Source of the DNA: Cytophagales bacterium
GTDB taxonomy: Bacteria; Bacteroidota; Bacteroidia; Cytophagales; Microscillaceae
Length of the DNA: 64,000 bases
Assembly: GCA_013298075.1 (NCBI GenBank)
Contig: JAAFJG010000007.1
Span: forward strand, 1-64,000
Direction of reading: 5' to 3'
A program made the position numbers and the translations under genes. The notes under the pieces were generated by a model, which saw nothing but the letters and a program-made list of their open reading frames with translations, ran no database searches and was not told where the DNA came from. Numbering within the stretch: the stretch's first letter is position 1; every line of letters starts with the position of its first letter. Shown here piece by piece: positions 51,120 to 58,948 of the stretch.

Positions 51120-51162
51120 GTATTATTCATGATTTTTAATTATAATTTTTTTAAATACAATG

Positions 51163-51170
51163 CAAAAGTA
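51163..51170 (-). promoter_or_regulatory. TAnnTTTG promoter box for the HELGH lipoprotein operon
   Basis: TACTTTTG on the minus strand. Transcription would start near 51157 and include the ATG at 51130 and the octamer repeat. The remaining gap to 51581 is AT-rich with nothing recognised. Confidence 0.55.
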
Positions 51171-51581
51171 AAATACTTTTTTTATATATCCAAATAATTT
51201 TTAAAATATTTTTTGTTAAAATAATTCAACGAAATATTTGTTTTGTTCTATTTTTAGGTTATTTTTGTTTAAGGAAAGTGAAAAATTGGTTAAATAAGAA
51301 AAAAATGAGGTATTTTTAATTTATACATAAAAATATCACTTCATTCGTTTTTGAGTATTAAGCAAAGCGTTACTTAAATATTTTTATTTTCTGCACAAAT
51401 TTTATAAAAATTATAATTTTTAAACCTTATTTTCGTTACAATGAAGTTAGTTTTTTATATAGTAATACTTGAAGTAGTTAGTTTTATATTTTTTAAGATA
51501 TAAATAATTAAAAATCAGTCTTGTAAATCATTAAAATCATATAAATCTTGGCATAATTTCAAAACATAACTTTTAAACACA

Positions 51582-53684
51582 ATGAAAAATACAAAAATAT
51601 TTTATTTTATTTTCTTGATATTATTTTTATTTCATATCAATATTCAAGCACAAATATCGGTTTCAAAAACTTTAAAAAAAGTTGATGAAGCATTGATAGA
51701 ACTCAATTTTCATGATGCCATCGAAAATTGCGAATTAATTTTAAAACAAGAACCTGATAATATTGCCGCCAATTTCAAATTAGGTTTTGCTTATCAACAC
51801 TCGATTCATAAAGAAAAATCGTTGCCTTATTTAATTAAAGTCTATCGAAAAGACCCTATTTATGTCGGAAATTTAGAAGATTTAATGGATGCCAATCCAC
51901 AATACGTGAGTAGTTTGGATTATTTTTTGGCGGTTGGTTATCATCATAATAATATGTTTAGAGAAGGAATTAAGTTTTATGAAAAATCAAAAAGATATTT
52001 TGAGGCAGTCAAAAAAGATACAAAAAATAAAGACTTATTGGCTTTATTGAACGCAAAAATCAAGGATACTGATAAAAAAATTATAGAGTGTAAATATGGT
52101 GAAAAAGCAATTTCTGAACCTGTTAATGCCCAAATCGAAAACGTTGGTAGTATTATTAACGGAAAATATAGCGATTATGCACCCGTTATTTCCTCTGATG
52201 AAACTATGTTGGTTTTTACCTCTCGAAGAGAAGGCACCACAGGTGAAAAAAAAGATAAAGATGGCGAATATTTTGAGGATATTTATATTTGTAGAAAAAA
52301 TGATTTAGGCGATTGGACTGCTCCCAAAAATATTGGAACGCCTATCAATACAAAATTTCATGATGCCACTATCGCCATCGCTCCCGATGGAAAACAATTA
52401 TTTATTTATAAAGATAACAGCAGAGGAATGGGAGATATTTATTACTCTGAATTAAAAGGAAATAATACATGGACTGAACCCAAAAGTATGGGCGAAAATA
52501 TCAATTCTGAATTTCACGAAACGTCTATTTCAATGTCATCAGACAAAAAAACAGTTTATTTTTCGAGTAACAGAACAGGCGGTTATGGCGGATTAGATAT
52601 TTATACATCAAAATTAGGCATCGATGGAAAATGGGAAAAAGCAGTTAATTTAGGACTTTCTATCAATACAGAATATGATGATGATGCCCCATTTATTAGT
52701 TTTGATGGCAAACATTTATATTTTGGCTCAGAAGGACATAGCTCGATGGGCGGTTTTGATACATTTAGAGCCACTTGGAATGGAAACAAATGGGAAATGC
52801 CCGAAAATTTAGGCTTTCCTATCAATACAGCCGATAATGATATTTATTTTGTATTGACTGCTGACGAAAGAACAGCTTATTATGCTTCTGCCAAAGAAGG
52901 TGGAAAAGGTGAAAAAGATATTTATCAAATCAGAATGCCTAAAACTAATTTTAATATTTTGGCAAGAGAAGACAAATTAAATATCGATATTCCAAAAGTA
53001 ATTTTTAGTAGTGCAAAAATTGAAAACGCACCCAACAGACCCAAATTATTGCTCAAAGGAATTATCAGAGATATTCAAACTAAACAAGTCTTAGAATCAA
53101 ATATAGAACTAATTTTATTCGAAACCAACAACAATCTCCAAAATTTTACGTCTAATAAAGAAGGAAAATTTAGTTCTACTAAAGTAATGTGGAATAATCG
53201 ATACATTATCGCAGTCCAAAAAGATGGTTATTTGTTTCATTCTGAATCTTTTAATATCCCAACTGAAACCGATGAAAACAAAGAAATTGAACTTTTGATT
53301 GAGTTAGTGCCTTTGAAAGTAGGGGCAAAAATCAATCTTACTTTATTTTTTGATTTTGATAAAGCAAATATCAGAAAAGAATCGAATAGCGAACTCAAAA
53401 GATTACAATTATTTATGAAAAAATATCCACAAGTAAAAATTGAAATTGCAGGACATACAGATAATATTGGCACAGACCAAAGAAATCGTATTCTTTCACA
53501 ACAAAGAGCAAAAGCAGTCGTAAATTATTTACAAGACAATGGCATAGACGAATACCGAATGATTTATAATGGATATGGTGCCTCAAAACCTATTGCCAAT
53601 AACAAAAAAGCAAACGGAAATGATGACCCAACAGGACGACAAAAAAATCGTAGAACTGAATGTATTGTAACAGCCGTAAAATAA
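51582..53684 (+). CDS. PorE-like OmpA-family protein
   Basis: Periplasmic or outer-membrane-associated protein of 700 residues whose domain order is that of PorE of the type IX secretion system. It has a signal peptide (ending IQA), TPR-like helices (about 25-170), a PD40/WD40-type propeller (about 185-460; YSDYAPVISSDETMLVFTS, ISMSSDKKTVYFSSNRTGGY), a carboxypeptidase-regulatory-like domain (about 485-575) and a C-terminal OmpA domain (about 580-700; FFDFDKANIRKES, EIAGHTDNIG, QQRAKAVVNYL). The OmpA part would bind peptidoglycan. Bacteroidota carry several such proteins, so it may be a paralogue rather than PorE itself. A T9SS cargo protein is encoded at 20867. Confidence 0.82.
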   Translation: MKNTKIFYFIFLILFLFHINIQAQISVSKTLKKVDEALIELNFHDAIENCELILKQEPDNIAANFKLGFAYQHSIHKEKSLPYLIKVYRKDPIYVGNLEDLMDANPQYVSSLDYFLAVGYHHNNMFREGIKFYEKSKRYFEAVKKDTKNKDLLALLNAKIKDTDKKIIECKYGEKAISEPVNAQIENVGSIINGKYSDYAPVISSDETMLVFTSRREGTTGEKKDKDGEYFEDIYICRKNDLGDWTAPKNIGTPINTKFHDATIAIAPDGKQLFIYKDNSRGMGDIYYSELKGNNTWTEPKSMGENINSEFHETSISMSSDKKTVYFSSNRTGGYGGLDIYTSKLGIDGKWEKAVNLGLSINTEYDDDAPFISFDGKHLYFGSEGHSSMGGFDTFRATWNGNKWEMPENLGFPINTADNDIYFVLTADERTAYYASAKEGGKGEKDIYQIRMPKTNFNILAREDKLNIDIPKVIFSSAKIENAPNRPKLLLKGIIRDIQTKQVLESNIELILFETNNNLQNFTSNKEGKFSSTKVMWNNRYIIAVQKDGYLFHSESFNIPTETDENKEIELLIELVPLKVGAKINLTLFFDFDKANIRKESNSELKRLQLFMKKYPQVKIEIAGHTDNIGTDQRNRILSQQRAKAVVNYLQDNGIDEYRMIYNGYGASKPIANNKKANGNDDPTGRQKNRRTECIVTAVK

Positions 53685-53686
53685 AT

Positions 53687-53720
53687 TAAAACTTTTAAAA
53701 CTTTTAAAACTTTTAAAATT
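53687..53720. repeat. Short tandem repeat between the PorE-like and AlkB genes
   Basis: Three copies of AAAACTTTT in a row, non-coding. A simple slippage product; no function seen. Confidence 0.8.
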
Positions 53721-53741
53721 AAAATAAACATCAATAAAATT

Positions 53742-54857
53742 ATGAAATTAGTTAAAAAAATGGGCTTTTTAGCCCCGTTTATCATTCCTATCTTAGTCGT
53801 TTTAGGCTATTATTTAGGTAGTTTTTGGAATTTTTCCGCTTTCTTTTTTGCTTACACCTTGATTCCTATTTGTGATGAAATGATAGGAAGAGATAAAACT
53901 AACGTAGAAAAAGAAGATTTTGAAAAGGTTTTTGATAATAAATATTTTGAAATGTTGGTGCATTCGATGGTTTATGTGCAGGTTGCGATTATTATTTGGG
54001 CTTTGTATGTGTTGGCTTTGTATCCACTTTCGACTCTGGCATACATTGGATTTTTGTTGAGTATGATGAGTTTTACGAGCAATGGCATCAATGTAGCTCA
54101 TGAATTAGGTCATAAAAAATCATCTTTTGCTAGATTTAATGCTAAACTAAATTTGATGACGACTTGTTATATGCACTTTTATGTGGAGCATAATCGCGGG
54201 CATCACGTACACGTAGCTACGCCTTTAGACCCCGCAACGAGCAAAAAAAATCAAACTTTTTATGCGTTTTGGGTGCAGACTGTTTTTGGTGGTTTTAGAA
54301 GTGCTTGGAAAATAGAAAAGGAAAGATTAGCCAAAAAAGAATTACCTTTTTATTCTATTTATCACAATGAAATGTTGCGAGCAATTATTTTTCCTTTGTT
54401 ATTTATTACTATTTTGACTTCGATATTAAGTTTTCAGGTAGGATATTTTGCTTATGTAGTGCCTTTATTTTTCTTTTCGCAAAGTATTATGGCTTTCTCT
54501 TCGTTAGAAGCTGTTAATTATATCGAGCACTATGGTATGACAAGGCGTGAAATTTCTCCTAATAAATATGAGCGAGTCAATCCGTTACATTCTTGGAATT
54601 CGAGTCATTTAATCAGTAATTTGATGTTATTTCAATTACAAAGACACTCAGACCATCACGCCTATGCCTCGCGTCCGTATCAAGTTTTAAGACATTTTGA
54701 TGAAAGTCCGCAGTTACCTTTTGGTTATCCTGTGATGATAATGATTGCTTTGGTGCCGCCTTTGTGGTTTATGTTGATGAATAAAAAATTAGAAACTTGG
54801 AAAAGTTTGGCTATTCAAGAAAGCGAAATAAGACGAAGAGTTGAAGCAACAGCCTAA
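53742..54857 (+). CDS. alkB: Alkane 1-monooxygenase / AlkB-type hydroxylase
   Basis: Integral-membrane di-iron hydroxylase of 371 residues that inserts oxygen at the terminal carbon of alkanes or similar chains. Six hydrophobic segments are visible. The histidine boxes are complete: HELGHKKS, EHNRGHHVHVATPLDPATS and LQRHSDHHAYASRPYQVLR, plus NYIEHYG before the last. Rubredoxin and rubredoxin reductase genes, the usual electron donors, are not nearby. Substrate could also be a fatty acyl or terpenoid chain. It follows the PorE-like gene after 57 nt. Confidence 0.9.
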   Translation: MKLVKKMGFLAPFIIPILVVLGYYLGSFWNFSAFFFAYTLIPICDEMIGRDKTNVEKEDFEKVFDNKYFEMLVHSMVYVQVAIIIWALYVLALYPLSTLAYIGFLLSMMSFTSNGINVAHELGHKKSSFARFNAKLNLMTTCYMHFYVEHNRGHHVHVATPLDPATSKKNQTFYAFWVQTVFGGFRSAWKIEKERLAKKELPFYSIYHNEMLRAIIFPLLFITILTSILSFQVGYFAYVVPLFFFSQSIMAFSSLEAVNYIEHYGMTRREISPNKYERVNPLHSWNSSHLISNLMLFQLQRHSDHHAYASRPYQVLRHFDESPQLPFGYPVMIMIALVPPLWFMLMNKKLETWKSLAIQESEIRRRVEATA

Positions 54858-54897
54858 GCATATTTATTTTTTTCTTTAGATATAGTTTTAAAATTTT

Positions 54898-55014
54898 TGG
54901 TTCTTAGGAAATTTGTGCGGAAAATGTTTTTTTTTGAAGTATATTTTTTGAATTCTCTCCAAATTTAATTAGAGAATAATATACAATTCAATCGTTGGAT
55001 TTAGCCGAAATCTC
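54898..55014 (+). repeat. Interspersed repeat, family C copy 4
   Basis: Same strand as 3920-4040: TGGTTCTTAGGAAATTTGTG, a decayed palindrome near 54956-54977 and TTGGATTTAGCCGAAATCTC. It lies 40 bp after the AlkB gene. Confidence 0.65.
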
Positions 55015-55131
55015 TGCTTATATCCGATTGATGTTTTTGTACATTTTCAAGATAAATGGTTATTCATATTAGAATAAAATTAGCTTCGCAATAATATCTC
55101 AAAAACCAGAATATTTTTATAGATTTGAAAA

Positions 55132-55168
55132 ACATATTTTATGCACATATTTTATGCACATATTTTAT
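55132..55168. repeat. 13-bp tandem repeat upstream of rsmH
   Basis: Nearly three copies of ACATATTTTATGC. It creates in-frame ATG codons before the true rsmH start; copy-number change would not alter the chosen start. Confidence 0.8.
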
Positions 55169-55203
55169 CAAAATATTTTTTTATTGTCCCAAAAAAACAA
55201 AAA

Positions 55204-56112
55204 ATGTCCACATATCATTCTCCCGTAATGCTTTCCGAATGTATAGAAGCGTTACGTATCAAGCCTGATGGCGTATATATAGATTTAACTTTTGGTGGAG
55301 GTGGTCATTCGAAAGCCATTTTATCACAACTTAATGACAAAGGAAAATTATACGGATTTGACCAAGACGCAGACGCAGCCACAGAATCTGCCCAAATCGA
55401 ATCTAAAAATTTTATTTTGATGCCTTATAATTTTAGGTATTTTTATAAGTATTTAAGAATGAATAACATTGAAAAAGTCGATGGAATTTTGGCAGATTTA
55501 GGTATTTCTTCTCATCAAATAGATACACCTGAACGTGGTTTTTCAACTCGTTTTGAAGGTTTTTTAGATATGAGAATGAATCAAAATGCAGAATTAACGG
55601 CTGCAAAAGTACTCAATTCATACTCAGAAGGCGAATTACATAAAGTTTTTGGTTTATACGGAGAAATCAAAAATGCCAAAACACTCGCCCAAGCAGTCGT
55701 GCGTGAGCGTATCAAAACGCCTTTTGAAACTTGCCAACAATTATGCAATTTTTTAAATAAATATGCACCATTTAGAAAAGAATTTAAGTATTACGCACAA
55801 GTTTTTCAGGCATTGAGAATTGTAGTCAATGATGAAATGTTGGCTTTGGAAGAAATGCTATTACAAACGCCACAAGCCTTGCAAAAAACAGGGCGTTTGG
55901 TGGTCATGTCTTATCATTCTTTGGAAGATAGATTGGTGAAAAATTTTATTCAAAAAGGTAAATTTTCGGGTGAACCAGAAAAAGATTTTTATGGAAATTT
56001 ACAAGTCCCATTCGAAAATATCACCAGAAAAATTATTATTCCAACAGACCAAGAAATAGAAACCAATCCAAGAGCAAGAAGTGCTAAATTGAGAATTGCA
56101 GAAAAATTATAA
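55204..56112 (+). CDS. rsmH: 16S rRNA (cytosine(1402)-N(4))-methyltransferase
   Basis: S-adenosylmethionine-dependent enzyme that methylates C1402 of 16S rRNA in the ribosomal P site. From the start at 55204 (MSTYHSPVMLSECIEAL) it has 302 residues, the usual length. Motifs: LTFGGGGHSKAIL for cofactor binding, GILADLGISSHQID, RGFSTRFEGFLDMRMN, and VVMSYHSLEDRLVKNF. The frame is open back to 55141, through the tandem repeat, but that extension is not part of the family. In most bacteria this gene sits between mraZ and ftsL in the dcw cluster; here neither neighbour is present. Confidence 0.95.
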   Translation: MSTYHSPVMLSECIEALRIKPDGVYIDLTFGGGGHSKAILSQLNDKGKLYGFDQDADAATESAQIESKNFILMPYNFRYFYKYLRMNNIEKVDGILADLGISSHQIDTPERGFSTRFEGFLDMRMNQNAELTAAKVLNSYSEGELHKVFGLYGEIKNAKTLAQAVVRERIKTPFETCQQLCNFLNKYAPFRKEFKYYAQVFQALRIVVNDEMLALEEMLLQTPQALQKTGRLVVMSYHSLEDRLVKNFIQKGKFSGEPEKDFYGNLQVPFENITRKIIIPTDQEIETNPRARSAKLRIAEKL

Positions 56113-56140
56113 GCATAAAAAAAGATAGTGTTATTTATAC

Positions 56141-56171
56141 CATCTGTGTTCTAAAAATAGAATACAGATGT
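56141..56171. terminator. Bidirectional terminator
   Basis: CATCTGTGTTCT-AAAAAT-AGAATACAGATG stem followed by TATTTTTT, between the convergent rsmH and the 248-residue gene. Confidence 0.8.
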
Positions 56172-56182
56172 ATTTTTTATGT

Positions 56183-56929
56183 TTACCAATAATCCCAGCC
56201 CAACAAATTTAATTCGAATACTACGCCATAATTTCCTTTTTGATTATTCATATTTGGAATAATTGCTCCCAAACAAAATTGTACTTTTTTGCTCGCAGGC
56301 ACCATCAAACCTATCACAGACACCGCTTGTGAGTTATTTCCTGAAATAAAATCACCCATCAGATAAAATTTATGAGGTACAATTGGAATTTCATAACCCA
56401 GCAAAATCCCCGCATCATTACCACGTCCTTTGATAATATCATTCGAATAATAGCCACCAAAAGTAAGTTTCCAATGATTAAATACTTCTAATAAACCCAC
56501 GCCATAACTATAATGAGCAAAACGAAGATTGTCAGAATAACGATTGATATTGCTTCCTACTTGCGTACCAATATTAAAATGAAATTTTTCTGAAATTTTA
56601 AAACTTTTTTGAGCCGTAAACAAAGCAATTGGCTGCAAAGGAGTTTCAGAAATCGGACCTTGTTCAAACTGAAATAATTGTCCTTTTTTTAACGAAAAAC
56701 CTGAATTAATCAAATTAAAACCAATGTCCCATCCTTTGCCTAATCCATACACAATATGAGATTTTGATTCAAATTTTCCTTCATAAAAATTAAGTTGATG
56801 TTGATAAAAAGCCTTTTTTTCTGGTGTAATATCTCCCGAAGGAATGTTAAAAAGATTTTGTTGTGCTGATAAAAGAGCAAAAAAATGATAAAAAATGATA
56901 AAAAGAAAAAATTTACAATAATAAATCAT
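56183..56929 (-). CDS. Outer-membrane beta-barrel-like protein, hypothetical
   Basis: Exported protein of 248 residues with a signal peptide (FFLFIIFYHFFALLSAQ). The mature part alternates hydrophobic and polar residues in strand-length segments (SHIVYGLGKGWDIGFNLINS, FHFNIGTQVGSNINRY, WKLTFGGYYSNDIIKG) and ends in an aromatic LLGWDYW, all typical of a small outer-membrane barrel. I recognise no named family. A single-gene unit. Confidence 0.65.
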   Translation of the reverse strand: MIYYCKFFLFIIFYHFFALLSAQQNLFNIPSGDITPEKKAFYQHQLNFYEGKFESKSHIVYGLGKGWDIGFNLINSGFSLKKGQLFQFEQGPISETPLQPIALFTAQKSFKISEKFHFNIGTQVGSNINRYSDNLRFAHYSYGVGLLEVFNHWKLTFGGYYSNDIIKGRGNDAGILLGYEIPIVPHKFYLMGDFISGNNSQAVSVIGLMVPASKKVQFCLGAIIPNMNNQKGNYGVVFELNLLGWDYW

Positions 56930-57166
56930 TGAATTTATTTGTTTTAGAATGAAAAAATAAAAAAACTCCTTTGAGATAGATTAAGAAGTTTTACTTTTTA
57001 TAACAAAATGTAGTCAAAAATGTTTTAAAAATGCTTCAAAAATGTGTTCATTTTTTATTTTGATTTGATAAATAGTGTTTTTTATGTGTAATTTCAATAA
57101 AAAAGCCTAAAAAATTTGTATTCTAAAAAATTATACTTACTTTTGAATTTTAAAAATAATATCACA

Positions 57167-58405
57167 ATGAAAAAAAATTATTACATTTTTTATTTTATAT
57201 TCATTATATTTCTTACCTCTTGTGCAAATCAACAACAAGAAACAATAAAAGTTGGAATTTTACACTCTCTCACAGGCACAATGGCTATCAGTGAAAAAGA
57301 TGTAAAAGATGCCACGCTGATGGCAATAGAAGAAATTAATAAAAATGGAGGAATTTTAGGGCAGAAATTAGAGCCTATTATAGTAGACGGAAAATCTAAT
57401 TGGGAACATTTTGCTAAAATGGCTGATAGTTTGATTTCAAAAGAAAAAGTAAAGGTTGTTTTTGGTTGCTGGACTTCGGCAAGTAGAAAAACGGTGAAGC
57501 CTGTTTTTGAAAAGTATAACAATATTCTTTTTTATCCTGTACAATTTGAAGGCGTAGAACAATCTAAAAATATTGTTTATACAGGTGCTGCTCCCAATCA
57601 ACAAATTATTCCTGCGGTTAAATGGTTTTTTGATAATGTAGGCTCAAAAGTTTTTATTGTAGGCTCTGATTATGTATATCCTCGAACCGCCAGCCAAGTA
57701 ATTCAAGACCAAGTCAAAATATTGGGCGGAAAAGTGTTAGGCGATGAATATGTGCCATTGGGAAGTTTGAAAGTACAAAGTATGGTCGAAAAAATCATCA
57801 AAACAAAACCTGATTTTATTCTTAATAATATCAATGGAGATACCAATGTAGAATTTTTTAAACAATTAAGAAAGGCAGGAATTACACCTGATAAAATTCC
57901 AACTTGCTCTTTTAGCGTAGCAGAGGCTGAGTTATTATCTATGAAAGTGGATGATGTGGTGGGTGATTATGCTACTTGGTCATATTTTCAAAGTTATACT
58001 TCTAACGAAAATAAAGAATTTGTAAAAAAATTTAAAGCAAAATATGGACAAAACAAAGTAACTGATGACCCCATGGAAACTGGTTATTTTGGCGTATATT
58101 TATGGGCGGAATCTGTCAAAAAAGCCAATTCTTTTCAACCCAAAGATGTACTTAAGAATTTAGCAGAATCAAGTTATTTAGCACCCGAAGGCTTGGTGTA
58201 TATTGACGGAGAAACACAACACACTTGGCGACCTACACGCATAGGAAAAATAAATCCAAAAGGGCAATTTGATATTGTGTGGGATTCTGAAAAGGCAGTA
58301 AAAGCACAACCGTATCCAAGATCACGTACCAAAGGAGAATGGGAGCAGTTTTTAGTAGGATTATTTCAAGGGTGGGGAGGAAAATGGGCAAAATCTGCAG
58401 ACTAA
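57167..58405 (+). CDS. urtA: UrtA-like urea/amide-binding lipoprotein
   Basis: Periplasmic-binding-protein fold lipoprotein of the UrtA/FmdD group, 412 residues from the start at 57167 (MKKNYYIFYFIFIIFLTSC, lipobox C19). It has VGILHSLTGTMAISEKDVKD, EEINKNGGILGQKLEPI, VFGCWTSASRKTVKPVFE, FYPVQFEGVE and THTWRPTRIG-type ends, all family hallmarks for urea or short-chain amide binding. The ABC transporter genes urtBCDE and a urease are absent from the following 6 kb, so it may work with a distant transporter or act as a sensor. The upstream frame to 57116 lacks signal features. Confidence 0.87.
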   Translation: MKKNYYIFYFIFIIFLTSCANQQQETIKVGILHSLTGTMAISEKDVKDATLMAIEEINKNGGILGQKLEPIIVDGKSNWEHFAKMADSLISKEKVKVVFGCWTSASRKTVKPVFEKYNNILFYPVQFEGVEQSKNIVYTGAAPNQQIIPAVKWFFDNVGSKVFIVGSDYVYPRTASQVIQDQVKILGGKVLGDEYVPLGSLKVQSMVEKIIKTKPDFILNNINGDTNVEFFKQLRKAGITPDKIPTCSFSVAEAELLSMKVDDVVGDYATWSYFQSYTSNENKEFVKKFKAKYGQNKVTDDPMETGYFGVYLWAESVKKANSFQPKDVLKNLAESSYLAPEGLVYIDGETQHTWRPTRIGKINPKGQFDIVWDSEKAVKAQPYPRSRTKGEWEQFLVGLFQGWGGKWAKSAD

Positions 58406-58887
58406 TTATTTTTTTTATAAATACTATTTTGTTTAAAAATATGTATGTTAATTTTTTTCAATATCCTCTATATTTATCTGGAGGATATTCTATAATTTAA
58501 TAGAATAATTTAACCTAAATCAATATGGGCGACATAATCATATAGGCTTATAAGGGCTTAAATTTAGTATAAAATTATTTTTTTGTGTTTAAAACATTAA
58601 TTAAAAATAGATACGACAAATTCATGTAAGTATTTTTAATTAATTTAACCAAATATTAAATATTCAAAAATGCCTTAATCATCTTTAAAAAACCTTTTTA
58701 TGTTAAATTCAAAATGTTACTCATATTGATACAAAGGTACATTCTTTTTTTTACAAAAAAATATTTCCTAAGTTCTCAGTAATTTGTTTTTTAGATGCTT
58801 ACTTATTTACCACACGAAAAATTAAAGTACAACTATTTTATTTTATTTATAAAATTTTCATAAAATTAAAAAAACAAACTAAAAAAA
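58406..58887. other. Gene-free region before the TamB-type gene
   Basis: AT-rich. It holds the family C relic at 58464-58485 (TCCTCTATATTTATCTGGAG), a stretch ATTTCCTAAGTTCTCAG (58765-58781) that is the exact inverse of 45754-45770, and a minus-strand TACCTTTG box at 58733-58740 with no gene behind it. No other feature seen. Confidence 0.5.
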
Positions 58888-58919
58888 TTTGTCTTTTTGC
58901 GTAATTTTTTATACTTTTG
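58888..58919 (+). promoter_or_regulatory. Promoter of the TamB-type gene
   Basis: TTTG (58888-58891) and TACTTTTG (58912-58919) separated by 20 nt, 29 nt before the start at 58949. A close match to the Bacteroidota consensus; it overlaps the upstream start candidate at 58889 and excludes it. Confidence 0.65.
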
Positions 58920-58948
58920 CAAATAAATTACATAAAAAACAGACCAAA

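Noticed and set aside
58733-58740. TACCTTTG box on the minus strand before the TamB-type gene
   Set aside because: No gene lies behind it within the gene-free region, so it is probably a chance or relic match.
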